Shown one piece after another: positions 9,595 to 16,503 of a stretch of DNA of 64,000 nt. Source of the stretch: Clostridia bacterium (GTDB lineage Bacteria; Bacillota_A; Clostridia; Oscillospirales; CAG-272); contig JAFUJS010000013.1 of assembly GCA_017468115.1 (NCBI GenBank), forward strand, positions 1 to 64,000, written 5' to 3'. The stretch's first letter is position 1. Each line of letters starts with the position of its first letter. The notes under the pieces are model-generated. The model searched no databases and had not been told where the DNA came from. It saw only the letters and a list, made by a program, of their open reading frames with translations. The position numbers and the translations under genes were made by a program.

Positions 9595-10233
9595 TTATTT
9601 TTCCCCTTCCCTGCGAAGGAAAATATCAGCCCTGTATGAGCCGAGGGCACGTGAGGTATTAAGCAGCTTGATTCCGTCCTTATAGCCGTCCTCTCCCAGG
9701 TAGCCCTGACACATCCAAGCGCCAAGCTGGGAAAGGCACTCCCTGCCGCCGTCCATCGCAAGGGTGCTTACCACCTCTATCGCCTCGCTTTTTCGCCCTG
9801 CCCTTTTATAGCGCCTTGAAAGCTCCAGCCCGCACTCGTCAATGCCCTCGTCCGTGCCTCTTTTAAGAAGCTCCAGGGCATCCTGCCACTGCCCCTCGCC
9901 GTCTAAGGCTCTTGCCAGGGTGCAGTAGCATTGAGGGTCCTTTAGGGCGGCGCCCTGCCACAGGTATTCCATTTCCTCTGCACGGCTGTTTTGGGGCATT
10001 GAGGAAAGCAGGAAATATGCCCTGCCGTAGTCCTTGTTGCCCGCTATCTCAAAGCACCTTTTCGACAGCTGATTATCATTAAGATGATATCGGAGGAGCC
10101 AGCCAAGGCGGCACAGCGCCTCCGGCTCCTCTCCCTCTGCTTGATTTATTAGGGTGTCCATATCATTTTCCTTAATGTCGTATCTGATTTTACAAATTAC
10201 ATTTTTGATTTTCTCCTTGCCTTTAATTTCCAC
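9595..10233 (-). CDS. Short Sel1/TPR-repeat protein, 212 aa
   Basis: Alpha-helical repeats of the Sel1 type (A-L-G-x-x-Y pattern, for example ALCRLGWLL, CYCTLARAL, CLSQLGAWM) run over residues 30-205. Such repeats make protein-protein contacts. No signal peptide is present, so it should be cytosolic. The start is a GTG at 10233, three bases after the stop of a 39-codon micro-ORF whose last codons (GAGGAG) supply the ribosome site, so translation is probably coupled. It is related in fold to the giant Sel1-HEPN protein at 11519-15917 on the other side of the XRE gene and is likely part of the same accessory region. Confidence 0.85.
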   Translation of the reverse strand: MEIKGKEKIKNVICKIRYDIKENDMDTLINQAEGEEPEALCRLGWLLRYHLNDNQLSKRCFEIAGNKDYGRAYFLLSSMPQNSRAEEMEYLWQGAALKDPQCYCTLARALDGEGQWQDALELLKRGTDEGIDECGLELSRRYKRAGRKSEAIEVVSTLAMDGGRECLSQLGAWMCQGYLGEDGYKDGIKLLNTSRALGSYRADIFLRREGEK

Positions 10234-10236
10234 GAC

Positions 10237-10356
10237 CTACTCCTCATCCGGGTCGTCTAAAACATCGCAGATATTAAGCCCGTTTTGGTTGCAATAGTCC
10301 TCGATGTCCTCGTAGCCCTCGCTCCAAATTTTTGCCAAAAGCTCGTCTAGCTTCAT
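10237..10356 (-). CDS. Micro-ORF, 39 aa, upstream of Sel1 gene
   Basis: ATG at 10356 has an excellent AAAGGAGG site. The acidic peptide begins MKLDELLAKIW and ends DDPDEE. The stop lies three bases before the GTG of the Sel1 gene and its final GAG codons act as that gene's ribosome site. I recognise no family. It may be a small regulatory partner or a translational coupler. Confidence 0.65.
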   Translation of the reverse strand: MKLDELLAKIWSEGYEDIEDYCNQNGLNICDVLDDPDEE

Positions 10357-10371
10357 TTTCGTCCTCCTTTC

Positions 10372-10431
10372 TTACCATGCATGCTCGTCACCGCCAAATA
10401 GGCTTGGCTCCGTGTCCTTGTACCTTTTCAT
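10372..10431 (-). CDS. Micro-ORF, 19 aa, possible leader peptide
   Basis: ATG at 10431 encodes a 19-residue peptide (begins MKRYKDTEPSLF, ends HAW). A purine-rich GGGGGTG lies upstream, and the stop lies 15 bases before the next micro-ORF start. Its position, first in the transcript of the Sel1 operon, fits a leader peptide, but chance occurrence cannot be excluded. Confidence 0.4.
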   Translation of the reverse strand: MKRYKDTEPSLFGGDEHAW

Positions 10432-10483
10432 GCTCACACCCCCTTCACACTCATATTATGTCATATTTTTGCCCCCTCTTTTA

Positions 10484-10506
10484 GGACATAAAATGTCAAT
10501 TTGACA
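10484..10506. promoter_or_regulatory. Candidate operator between Sel1 operon and XRE gene A
   Basis: GGACATAAAATGTCAA contains the dyad GACA-N5-TGTC and overlaps a second palindrome TGTCAA-T-TTGACA. The latter includes the -35 box of the XRE promoter. A near-identical GGACACAAAATGTCAA lies at 15990-16005 by the second XRE gene. Confidence 0.6.
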
Positions 10507-10530
10507 AATACTGCCACCTTGTGCTATACT
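10501..10530 (+). promoter_or_regulatory. Sigma-A promoter of XRE gene A
   Basis: TTGACA, 18-base spacer, TATACT, 100 bases upstream of the XRE start. Confidence 0.8.
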
Positions 10531-10629
10531 TAAATCGTATCATAGCGTTTATCTGCCCGATTGATGTTTTGTGTTTGGTGCGCTTTTTTGACCTGTGCCA
10601 GCAGGAAAACAAAAAAGGGGGAAAATACT

Positions 10630-10845
10630 ATGGCTACAAATTCTTTTGACCGTGCAAAAATCGGTAAGAGAATCAAACATCATTTCAAGACATCTAAATT
10701 CAAATCTCAAGCGGAGCTTGCCTCTGCCTGCGATACAAATGTTAGAACCGTTTCAAGGTGGTTTGACGAGGGCGTTGATAATATCAACGTGCTTAACAGA
10801 ATCGCCACGGTGCTTGAGGTGGATGTTATGGCTATCCTTTTCTAA
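10630..10845 (+). CDS. XRE-family HTH regulator A, 71 aa
   Basis: A small DNA-binding protein: helix-turn-helix over residues 20-55 (SQAELASACDTNVRTVSRWF) and little else. I took the ATG after AAAAAAGGGGG rather than an upstream in-frame ATG because of the ribosome site. It is a paralogue of regulator B at 16095-16343: K-G-IK spacing, QxxFA/ELA-AC, V-RW, and LN/EVDV-AIL all align. The stop codon lies inside a terminator hairpin nearly identical to that of B. The palindrome over its own promoter suggests autoregulation. Its partner genes are probably the micro-peptides and Sel1 genes around it. Confidence 0.9.
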   Translation: MATNSFDRAKIGKRIKHHFKTSKFKSQAELASACDTNVRTVSRWFDEGVDNINVLNRIATVLEVDVMAILF

Positions 10846-10858
10846 GGGTAGCCTTTTT
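10830..10858 (+). terminator. Terminator overlapping XRE A stop codon
   Basis: GGCTATCC, 8-base loop containing the TAA, GGGTAGCC, then TTTTT. A nearly identical hairpin ends XRE gene B. Confidence 0.85.
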
Positions 10859-10862
10859 CTTG

Positions 10863-10892
10863 TTGACAAGCTCCTTGCCTTGATGTTATAAT
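10863..10892 (+). promoter_or_regulatory. Sigma-A promoter of peptide cassette 1
   Basis: TTGACA, 18-base spacer, TATAAT. It is embedded in CTTGTTGACAAGCTC, a short palindrome over the -35 that is repeated exactly at peptide cassette 2. Confidence 0.88.
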
Positions 10893-10957
10893 CAAGTTAC
10901 CATTATTGTTGTTTCCCACGTCTGATGATTTGCAGGATGACGAAAGGAGATGATAGT

Positions 10958-11116
10958 ATGGAGAAAATCTTCACTTTTATCAGTGAGGGAAACATCTTCG
11001 GGCTACTTTCTTACATAGAGGGTGTGCTCCTGCTTAGGTCAGGCTTCATCAATGGGCTCATCCTGTCCTTTGTCATTAAGCTTGCGTTTAAGGCTCTTTT
11101 AGACCTTATTTTTTAA
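10958..11116 (+). CDS. Small hydrophobic peptide 1, 52 aa
   Basis: ATG at 10958 is preceded by AAAGGAGATGATAGT. The peptide begins MEKIFTFISEG and is mostly hydrophobic or amphipathic, with a likely membrane helix over residues 20-50 (LLLRSGFINGLILSFVIKLA). I recognise no family. It has its own consensus promoter and terminator, so it is a stand-alone transcription unit. Small toxins, bacteriocin-like peptides and membrane signalling peptides look like this; none can be singled out. An alternative start 11 codons upstream lacks a ribosome site. Confidence 0.75.
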   Translation: MEKIFTFISEGNIFGLLSYIEGVLLLRSGFINGLILSFVIKLAFKALLDLIF

Positions 11117-11130
11117 GCAGCGGTGTTTTT

Positions 11131-11155
11131 GGCTACCTAACAGGTAGCCTTTTTT
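11131..11155 (+). terminator. Terminator of peptide cassette 1
   Basis: GGCTACCT-aac-AGGTAGCC followed by TTTTTT. Confidence 0.9.
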
Positions 11156-11159
11156 CTTG

Positions 11160-11189
11160 TTGACAAGCTCTATTTTCTCGTGATATAAT
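11160..11189 (+). promoter_or_regulatory. Sigma-A promoter of peptide cassette 2
   Basis: TTGACA, 18-base spacer, TATAAT; its first 11 bases are the same as the cassette 1 promoter. Confidence 0.88.
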
Positions 11190-11282
11190 TCTTTTGTGTC
11201 CGGGTTGTGCTTGATAGCTTGAATTTACGGTAAGATGCATATTAGTCGCAAATACCCAAAATTCAAAACTAAGGAGTCACCT

Positions 11283-11438
11283 ATGGATGCAAAGCTAAAC
11301 AAAAACCCGGCAAATGAGAAGGCGAGGAAAAAAGCAAGGGCGCTTGATAATGCGTTTTCTATTGTAAAGGGTCTTGCCACAGCCGCTGTTTCTGCAGCTC
11401 TTCCTGTGGCAATTTCCATAATTCTTTCCCTCTTATAA
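11283..11438 (+). CDS. Small hydrophobic peptide 2, 51 aa
   Basis: ATG at 11283 follows AAGGAG with 6-base spacing. The N-terminal 25 residues are strongly basic and polar (MDAKLNKNPANEKARKKAR). The C-terminal half is a single hydrophobic helix rich in Ala, Val and Ile (LATAAVSAALPVAISIILSL). It is the same size and gene layout as peptide 1 but without obvious sequence identity. A cationic head plus membrane helix is seen in small membrane toxins and leaderless bacteriocins, but the function is unknown. Confidence 0.75.
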   Translation: MDAKLNKNPANEKARKKARALDNAFSIVKGLATAAVSAALPVAISIILSLL

Positions 11439-11450
11439 GCAGGGGTTTTT

Positions 11451-11475
11451 AGGCTACCGTTCGGTAGCCTTTTTT
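11451..11475 (+). terminator. Terminator of peptide cassette 2
   Basis: AGGCTACC-gttc-GGTAGCCT followed by TTTTT; third member of the GGCTACC terminator set. Confidence 0.9.
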
Positions 11476-11485
11476 CGTTAAATAA

Positions 11486-11516
11486 AAAAAGGGATTGCGC
11501 TTTGCAATCCCTTTTT
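11486..11516 (-). terminator. Terminator of Sel1-HEPN gene
   Basis: Stem AAAAAGGGATTGC / GCAATCCCTTTTT with a 5-base loop, directly after the minus-strand stop at 11519. Confidence 0.88.
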
Positions 11517-11518
11517 GT

Positions 11519-13246
11519 TTAGTTAAAGAGTGAAACAAGCTTAATGAGCAGCTTTCTGACCATTAAAATATCGTTTCCGCAGGTTTCTGCCATTGACAGG
11601 GTTACCTTTTCAAAGCCGCCGTGGGCAGCCTTGTTTCTGAACTTTTGGGATAGATATTTTGTATCTGCCTCCATGCTTATAAAGTACTTTTCAATGTCCT
11701 TTCTCTTGAACAATTTGCTGTTAAAGGCATCATCCCCTGTTGATTGCTCGATAAAATCAACAAAGGTTTTATCGATACCAACCTCATTACTTACTCGGTT
11801 GGTGTCAAGACCGATAAGGAGCTTGAAGTTGCCAAGAGTATTTTCCCTAAGGTCGTCCTTTTTGCGATAGTGCGGTGGTTTAGCCCTTCCTTCAATAAAG
11901 GTCCTATTCTTACCCTCAAAGTGCTCCACACCTATTCCGTTTTCCTCAAGATATTCAAGGTACTTTATGTAAAGGTGTTTATTAATTTCCCTCTCAAGGG
12001 CACCGCACAGGCAGTTAATTACTGTGCTTGGGGACAGGTCCTCGTCCTCTACGCATTCTATATAATTTTTAATTGCTGTGAGTAGGTCGTTCTGGGTTTG
12101 GGGGTCCAGCTTGTCCCAAGCCTCGCTATAATCCTTTGCCAGGTCCTCTTTGATTTTTTTGTTCATTTCCTTGCGCCTTAAATCCAGGTCAATGATTTCC
12201 TTGGCATATAGCTTCATCTTGTTTTCGCTGTCGGGCAGCTCATTCATCTGGTTTCTTAAAAGGTTTAGCTCCCTGTCGCATTGATAGCCCAGCCTCTTTG
12301 CCTCGAGGAAATAGTCCTTTGCAGCCCCAAAGTTAATTTCTACACCAAGCCCGTCCTGGTAGCATTGTCCAAGGTTGAAATATGCCTCGGCAAGCGCCTC
12401 GCCCTCAACTCTCTCTGACTCTATTGCTTTTTTGTACCAGTCGTGGGATTTTTTCAGGTCGTAGCCACTAAAGCTCTCTGTTTCGTAAAGCTTGCCCAGG
12501 TCAACCATGGACAAGTATTGTTCTTTTTCAACCGCCATTTCAAGGTGCTTTAGCGCCTTGTCGTAATCGCTGCTCTCCGGATTTTTCTTATCATAAATAT
12601 ACCAATGTCCTAAAGCGTTCATTGCCTTTCCGTTGCCTTGGCTTGCCTGCTCCTCAAACAGCTCAACACCCTTTTCTATCTGTCCATCTAAAAGATATGT
12701 GTAGCCTAATTGAACTATAGCGACTTCGTCATCTGTCTCAGCGACCAGCTTTTCAACCCACTCAATTGCCTTTTTTGTATCCTTGTAGCCTTCTTCGTAT
12801 GAATAAATTATTCCCATGGCGCTATATGCATCCAAATAGCCCTCATCTGCAGCCAAGGTATAATATTCTATTGCTTTTGCTATGTCCTTTTTTACGCCAT
12901 AGCCTTCACAATACATCTCTCCAAGATATACTAAGGCATCATTGCTACCCTGCTCGTATGCTAGCTTGAAGTAGTCCAGCGCTTTTTTGTAGCTTTTGGT
13001 TACGTGTTCTCCTCTGTAATACATTTTGCCAAGTCGCTGGCTTGCTAAAAAGCTGCCCAGCTCGCTTGCCTTGCAAATGAGCTCTATGCCCTTTTCTGTC
13101 TCGTTGTTATCAAGATAGTAGGCACCCAAAGCACCGATGGCATTTTCTTCTCCCTCGTCAGCTGCTTTTTCCAGCCAATAAAGTCCCTTTTCCAAGTCAT
13201 AATATTGGCTTTCCTCATCTAATAGCGCATCACCGAGACGGAACAT
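11519..13246 (-). CDS. C-terminal part of frameshifted Sel1-repeat/HEPN-like protein
   Basis: This frame of 575 codons continues the Sel1 repeats of the 13263-15917 frame; about ten more repeats fill residues 1-330. Charged helices follow, then a C-terminal all-alpha region (about 360-575). It holds a segment ALEREINKHL and the motif RNKAAH (Arg codon at 11636-11638, His codon at 11621-11623). An Rx4H motif in such a helical context is the hallmark of HEPN domains, many of which are RNases in toxin-antitoxin and antiphage systems. That assignment is inference from the motif and fold. The frame opens only one base out of phase with the upstream part, so the ATG at 13246 is probably not a natural start; intact, the protein would have 1465 residues. 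Confidence 0.8.
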   Translation of the reverse strand: MFRLGDALLDEESQYYDLEKGLYWLEKAADEGEENAIGALGAYYLDNNETEKGIELICKASELGSFLASQRLGKMYYRGEHVTKSYKKALDYFKLAYEQGSNDALVYLGEMYCEGYGVKKDIAKAIEYYTLAADEGYLDAYSAMGIIYSYEEGYKDTKKAIEWVEKLVAETDDEVAIVQLGYTYLLDGQIEKGVELFEEQASQGNGKAMNALGHWYIYDKKNPESSDYDKALKHLEMAVEKEQYLSMVDLGKLYETESFSGYDLKKSHDWYKKAIESERVEGEALAEAYFNLGQCYQDGLGVEINFGAAKDYFLEAKRLGYQCDRELNLLRNQMNELPDSENKMKLYAKEIIDLDLRRKEMNKKIKEDLAKDYSEAWDKLDPQTQNDLLTAIKNYIECVEDEDLSPSTVINCLCGALEREINKHLYIKYLEYLEENGIGVEHFEGKNRTFIEGRAKPPHYRKKDDLRENTLGNFKLLIGLDTNRVSNEVGIDKTFVDFIEQSTGDDAFNSKLFKRKDIEKYFISMEADTKYLSQKFRNKAAHGGFEKVTLSMAETCGNDILMVRKLLIKLVSLFN

Positions 13247-13262
13247 TCCAAAGGTGTTGCCC

Positions 13263-15917
13263 TCATCTGCGGACCTTTCGTACCAATAAAGGGCTTTTTT
13301 CTATGTCCTTCTCTACGCCATTGCCAAATCGATATAGGTCGCCTATTCCATACATAGCGAATGCGTTGCCACCCTCTGCTGACCTTTCGTACCAATAAAG
13401 CGCCTTTTCGTAGTTCTTCTCTATGCCCCCTCCAAAATCATCTTCAAAATCATACATAAAGCCAAGGCGCCACATTGCATGATTCTCTCCTTTTTCAGCG
13501 GACTGCTCATACCAATATACAGCTTTTTTCGGATCCTTTCCTACACCCTCGCCATCCTCATACATAGAAGCAAGGCGACACATACCTGTGCTGTTTCCAG
13601 CCTTGGCAGATTTTTCATACCAATAAAACGCCTGCTCTTCGTCTTCTTCTACACCCTTTCCAACCCTATACATAAAGCCAAGGCGCCACATGCCTTCGGA
13701 GTTTCCTGCCTCGGCAGACTCCTTATACCAGAAGGCAGCCTGTTCTAGGTCCGGTTCTACACCCTCTCCATACTCATAAGCATAGCCAAGGTTCCACATA
13801 GCCTCGGCGTTTCCTTGCTCGGCGTATTCCTTATATTTTTTTACCGCCTCAAATTGGTCCTTGTCTACTCCTATGCCATATTCATAGCACCTAGCAAGGC
13901 GTTTTTCGCCATCCTCGTTGCCAAGCTCTGCTGACTGCTTGTATAGCTCAAATGCATACTCCTCGTCCTTTTCTACACCCTTGCCGTGCTCATACATATG
14001 GCCAAGGCGCCACATACCTATGGAATTTCCTTCCTCGGCAGATTTGGTGTACCAATAAAGTGCCTCTTCAAGGTCCTTTTCTACTCCCTCTCCAAACTTA
14101 TACATAAAGCCAAGGCGCCACATACCGACACTATTGCCTGCTTCAGCGGACTGTTTATACCAGTATACGGCTTGCTCTTCGTCCTTATCTACACCCTCGC
14201 CAAGCGCATATGCATAGCCAAGGCACCACATAGCATCGTCGTCTCCAGCCTCGGCAGACCTTTTGTACCACAAAAAGGCATTTTCGTAGTCTTCCTTTTC
14301 CTCGTATGCATCTCCGAGAAGACACATTGCCCAAGTGTCGCCACCCCTTGAGGCAACCTCAAAGCATTCTATCGCCTTATCAAGGTCAATCTCTACTCCT
14401 CTTCCATCTCTATACGATATGCCAAGGTTACGGGCGCCAACAGTGCTTCCACTTTCCATTGCCTGTCTGTAATAGTCGTTTGCCTGTGCGTAATCCCTAT
14501 CTACGTACTCGCCATCCTCATAGAAATTGCCCATATTGTTCATAGCGGCGGCGTTTCCCTTTTCAATGGCTCTGAAAAACCACTCAACAGCCTCTTCAAT
14601 TTCCTCAAGCTCTTCCCTGTAAATAAGACCCAGCTGATTCATAGCTCCATCATCGCCTAAGTCCGCCGCCTTTTTATACCACTCGATGGCTTTGTCTAAG
14701 CTTTTCTCAACGCCCTCGCCTTCCCTGTATATATCGGCAATCCCTTTCATAGCATCTGTATTTTCTTGCTCTGCCGCCCTTTCGTACCAGTAAATCGCCT
14801 TTTCTATATCCTGCTCGGTGCCAATGCCGTATCTGTAAGCCCTTGCCACATTGGTCATTCCTCTGTCGTCGCCCTCATCTGCAGATTTTTGGTACAGTTC
14901 AAATGCTTTTTTCTCGTCCTTTTCCGTGCCCAAGCCATCCTCGTACATTGTGCCAAGGCGCCACATACCTGTGGAATCTCCATCCTTGGCAGATTTTTCA
15001 TACCAATAAAAGGCTTGCCCGAAGTCTTGTTCCACACCCTCTCCATACTGATAACAATAGCCTAAGTGCCACATGCCCCAGGAGTTGCCCATTTCGGCAG
15101 ATTTCTTGTAGCTTTCAAAGGCATCCTTCAACTTTCCCTCTTTTTCAGCAAGCCAAGCAATAGCGCCATAGGCACCGCTGTCGCCATGCTCCTTGGCAAC
15201 CTCGTACCAATATCTGCCCTTTACCTCGCTTTTCTCTACACCTATGCCGTTCATGTAAGCGTAACCTACAATGCCCATAGCATCAGCACGTCCTGCCTTA
15301 GCGGCAGCAAGGTAATATTCAAACGATTTTTTGTTGTCCTTTTCAATCACGCCCTCGTAATCTTCATCATAAACATCTCCAAGAAGCCTTGCAGCCATAG
15401 CGCTGCCCTGATTGTATGCCTTTTCCAGCAGCTCGATACACTTTTTTACATTTCCGTCATCAAGCTCTTTGTATGCCAGCTCTACAGTAGCGCTTACACA
15501 GCCAAGCTTTCCTGCCAGCCTTAGCAGCTTGCGGCTTTCCTCCTCATCATCGGTGGTTAAAGCTACCGCTTCCATGCCAAAGGCACTGCCCTCATCGGCA
15601 GATTTTCTATACCATTTCAAGGCAATTCCTACGTCAGCCTCGCCACAAAATCCGTTCTGGTAATAAAAGCCTATAATCGCCATTGCCTCGCAGTCTCCTT
15701 CCTCTGCAAGAGCTAAGATATCCTCATAGGCATCCCTTAGCATTTGTAGACCCTTTTCCTCGTCCTTCTCAAGGTAATGTCCGGCATTCAAGCACACTCC
15801 ATAGCCGTAGTAGCATTTTGGGTCTCCTGCCTCAATGCCCTTTTTGTACAGCTGGACCGCCTTCTCATAGCATTCGTCCCTAAATTTTGTTCTTGCCTCT
15901 ACATAGTAATTTGTCAT
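13263..15917 (-). CDS. N-terminal part of giant Sel1-repeat protein (frameshifted, 884 aa)
   Basis: About 24 Sel1 repeats in tandem, each about 36 residues with the pattern A-x-x-WYxKSAExGNxxGMWRLGxMY and GVEKDxxKA. They form a solenoid for protein binding. There is no signal peptide. Start ATG at 15917 has GGGAGAG six bases upstream. The frame ends early at TGA 13263 because of six rather than five A residues in the coding strand at 13300-13295. Removing one A restores GVEKDIEKALYWYERSADEG and joins the frame seamlessly to 11519-13246. The gene is preceded by a promoter whose start region carries a GACA-N5-TGTC operator, with XRE gene B upstream on the same strand. Confidence 0.88.
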   Translation of the reverse strand: MTNYYVEARTKFRDECYEKAVQLYKKGIEAGDPKCYYGYGVCLNAGHYLEKDEEKGLQMLRDAYEDILALAEEGDCEAMAIIGFYYQNGFCGEADVGIALKWYRKSADEGSAFGMEAVALTTDDEEESRKLLRLAGKLGCVSATVELAYKELDDGNVKKCIELLEKAYNQGSAMAARLLGDVYDEDYEGVIEKDNKKSFEYYLAAAKAGRADAMGIVGYAYMNGIGVEKSEVKGRYWYEVAKEHGDSGAYGAIAWLAEKEGKLKDAFESYKKSAEMGNSWGMWHLGYCYQYGEGVEQDFGQAFYWYEKSAKDGDSTGMWRLGTMYEDGLGTEKDEKKAFELYQKSADEGDDRGMTNVARAYRYGIGTEQDIEKAIYWYERAAEQENTDAMKGIADIYREGEGVEKSLDKAIEWYKKAADLGDDGAMNQLGLIYREELEEIEEAVEWFFRAIEKGNAAAMNNMGNFYEDGEYVDRDYAQANDYYRQAMESGSTVGARNLGISYRDGRGVEIDLDKAIECFEVASRGGDTWAMCLLGDAYEEKEDYENAFLWYKRSAEAGDDDAMWCLGYAYALGEGVDKDEEQAVYWYKQSAEAGNSVGMWRLGFMYKFGEGVEKDLEEALYWYTKSAEEGNSIGMWRLGHMYEHGKGVEKDEEYAFELYKQSAELGNEDGEKRLARCYEYGIGVDKDQFEAVKKYKEYAEQGNAEAMWNLGYAYEYGEGVEPDLEQAAFWYKESAEAGNSEGMWRLGFMYRVGKGVEEDEEQAFYWYEKSAKAGNSTGMCRLASMYEDGEGVGKDPKKAVYWYEQSAEKGENHAMWRLGFMYDFEDDFGGGIEKNYEKALYWYERSAEGGNAFAMYGIGDLYRFGNGVEKDIEKSPLLVRKVRR

Positions 15918-15949
15918 AATAACTCTCCCGGTTAGTAAAATTCCGCTTT

Positions 15950-15978
15950 GCGGTAAGCTTATTTTAACGCCTTACCGC
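15950..15978 (-). promoter_or_regulatory. Leader stem-loop of Sel1-HEPN mRNA
   Basis: Inverted repeat GCGGTAAG / CTTACCGC with a 13-base loop, in the untranslated leader between the promoter and the 15917 start. A second small CCGC/GCGG stem follows. It has no T-run, so it is not a simple terminator. Confidence 0.5.
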
Positions 15979-15989
15979 TCTTTGTTGTA

Positions 15990-16005
15990 GGACACAAAAT
16001 GTCAA
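15990..16005. promoter_or_regulatory. Candidate operator of Sel1-HEPN gene
   Basis: GGACACAAAATGTCAA with GACA-N5-TGTC dyad, placed at the expected transcription start of the minus-strand promoter 16010-16039. It differs by one base from the operator at 10484-10499. Confidence 0.6.
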
Positions 16006-16009
16006 CTTA

Positions 16010-16039
16010 ATCTTATCACATTATGTCTATATATGTCAA
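16010..16039 (-). promoter_or_regulatory. Sigma-A promoter of Sel1-HEPN gene
   Basis: Minus strand TTGACA (16039-16034), 18-base spacer, TAAGAT (16015-16010). Confidence 0.75.
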
Positions 16040-16040
16040 T

Positions 16041-16066
16041 AAAAGGGGGTATTTACCCCCTTTTTT
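16041..16066 (-). terminator. Second terminator after XRE B
   Basis: Stem AAAAGGGGG / CCCCCTTTT with A/T flanks, between XRE B and the Sel1-HEPN promoter. Confidence 0.8.
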
Positions 16067-16081
16067 CTGTCATTTTATTAG

Positions 16082-16110
16082 AAAAAGGCTACCCTTAAGA
16101 AAGGATAGCC
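16082..16110 (-). terminator. Terminator overlapping XRE B stop codon
   Basis: Minus strand GGCTATCC, 8-base loop with the TAA, GGGTAGCC, TTTTT; same layout as the hairpin ending XRE A. Confidence 0.85.
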
Positions 16111-16343
16111 CCAACATCTACATTAAGAAGATTTGCAATATCGTAAACCAAGGAAAGCTTGGAAATGCCGCCGTTTAACCAGCGGTTAACGATTCGTTGG
16201 CTGCTGTCAAGCTCATTGGTGTTAACCAAGTAGTTGTCTATGCAAGCCGCCGCAAAGTTCTCCTGAGTTCTGAACTCGGACTCCTTAATAAGACGTTTGA
16301 TGTTCTCTCCCATTTTTTTGGTATCGAGACATCTTGTACTCAT
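16095..16343 (-). CDS. XRE-family HTH regulator B, 82 aa
   Basis: Helix-turn-helix protein of 82 residues, paralogous to regulator A, with an extra loop of about 11 residues (DNYLVNTNELD) before the recognition helix SSQRIVNRWL. It ends in LNVDVGAIL like A. I chose the ATG at 16343, which has a textbook AAGGAGGTGATAAT, over a start 16 codons upstream. It has its own promoter and two terminators. It lies just upstream of the Sel1-HEPN gene on the same strand, so it is the likely repressor acting at the operator 15990-16005. Confidence 0.9.
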   Translation of the reverse strand: MSTRCLDTKKMGENIKRLIKESEFRTQENFAAACIDNYLVNTNELDSSQRIVNRWLNGGISKLSLVYDIANLLNVDVGAILS

Positions 16344-16395
16344 ATTATCACCTCCTTGACAAACACATCGGAGCCTGACAACACGGTACAAGCAT

Positions 16396-16425
16396 ATTTT
16401 ATCATATATCGTCTTTTTTTGTCAA
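16396..16425 (-). promoter_or_regulatory. Sigma-A promoter of XRE gene B
   Basis: Minus strand TTGACA (16425-16420), 18-base spacer, TAAAAT (16401-16396). Confidence 0.82.
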
Positions 16426-16443
16426 CAACCTTGAAAAACCTCT

Positions 16444-16472
16444 TTGCAAACAAAGCGGCTTTGTGGTATTAT
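16444..16472 (+). promoter_or_regulatory. Sigma-A promoter of hydrolase-glycan enzyme-GDPD operon
   Basis: TTGCAA, 17-base spacer, TATTAT, about 30 bases before the 16504 start; divergent from the XRE B promoter. Confidence 0.78.
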
Positions 16473-16503
16473 ATAGATAATAGCAAAAAAAGGGGGTGGA
16501 ATT

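Noticed and set aside
13295..13300. Programmed -1 frameshift in the Sel1-HEPN gene
   Set aside because: Joining the frames needs a +1 shift or loss of one A, not -1, and no stimulatory stem or Shine-Dalgarno is evident close by; indel or slippage fits better.
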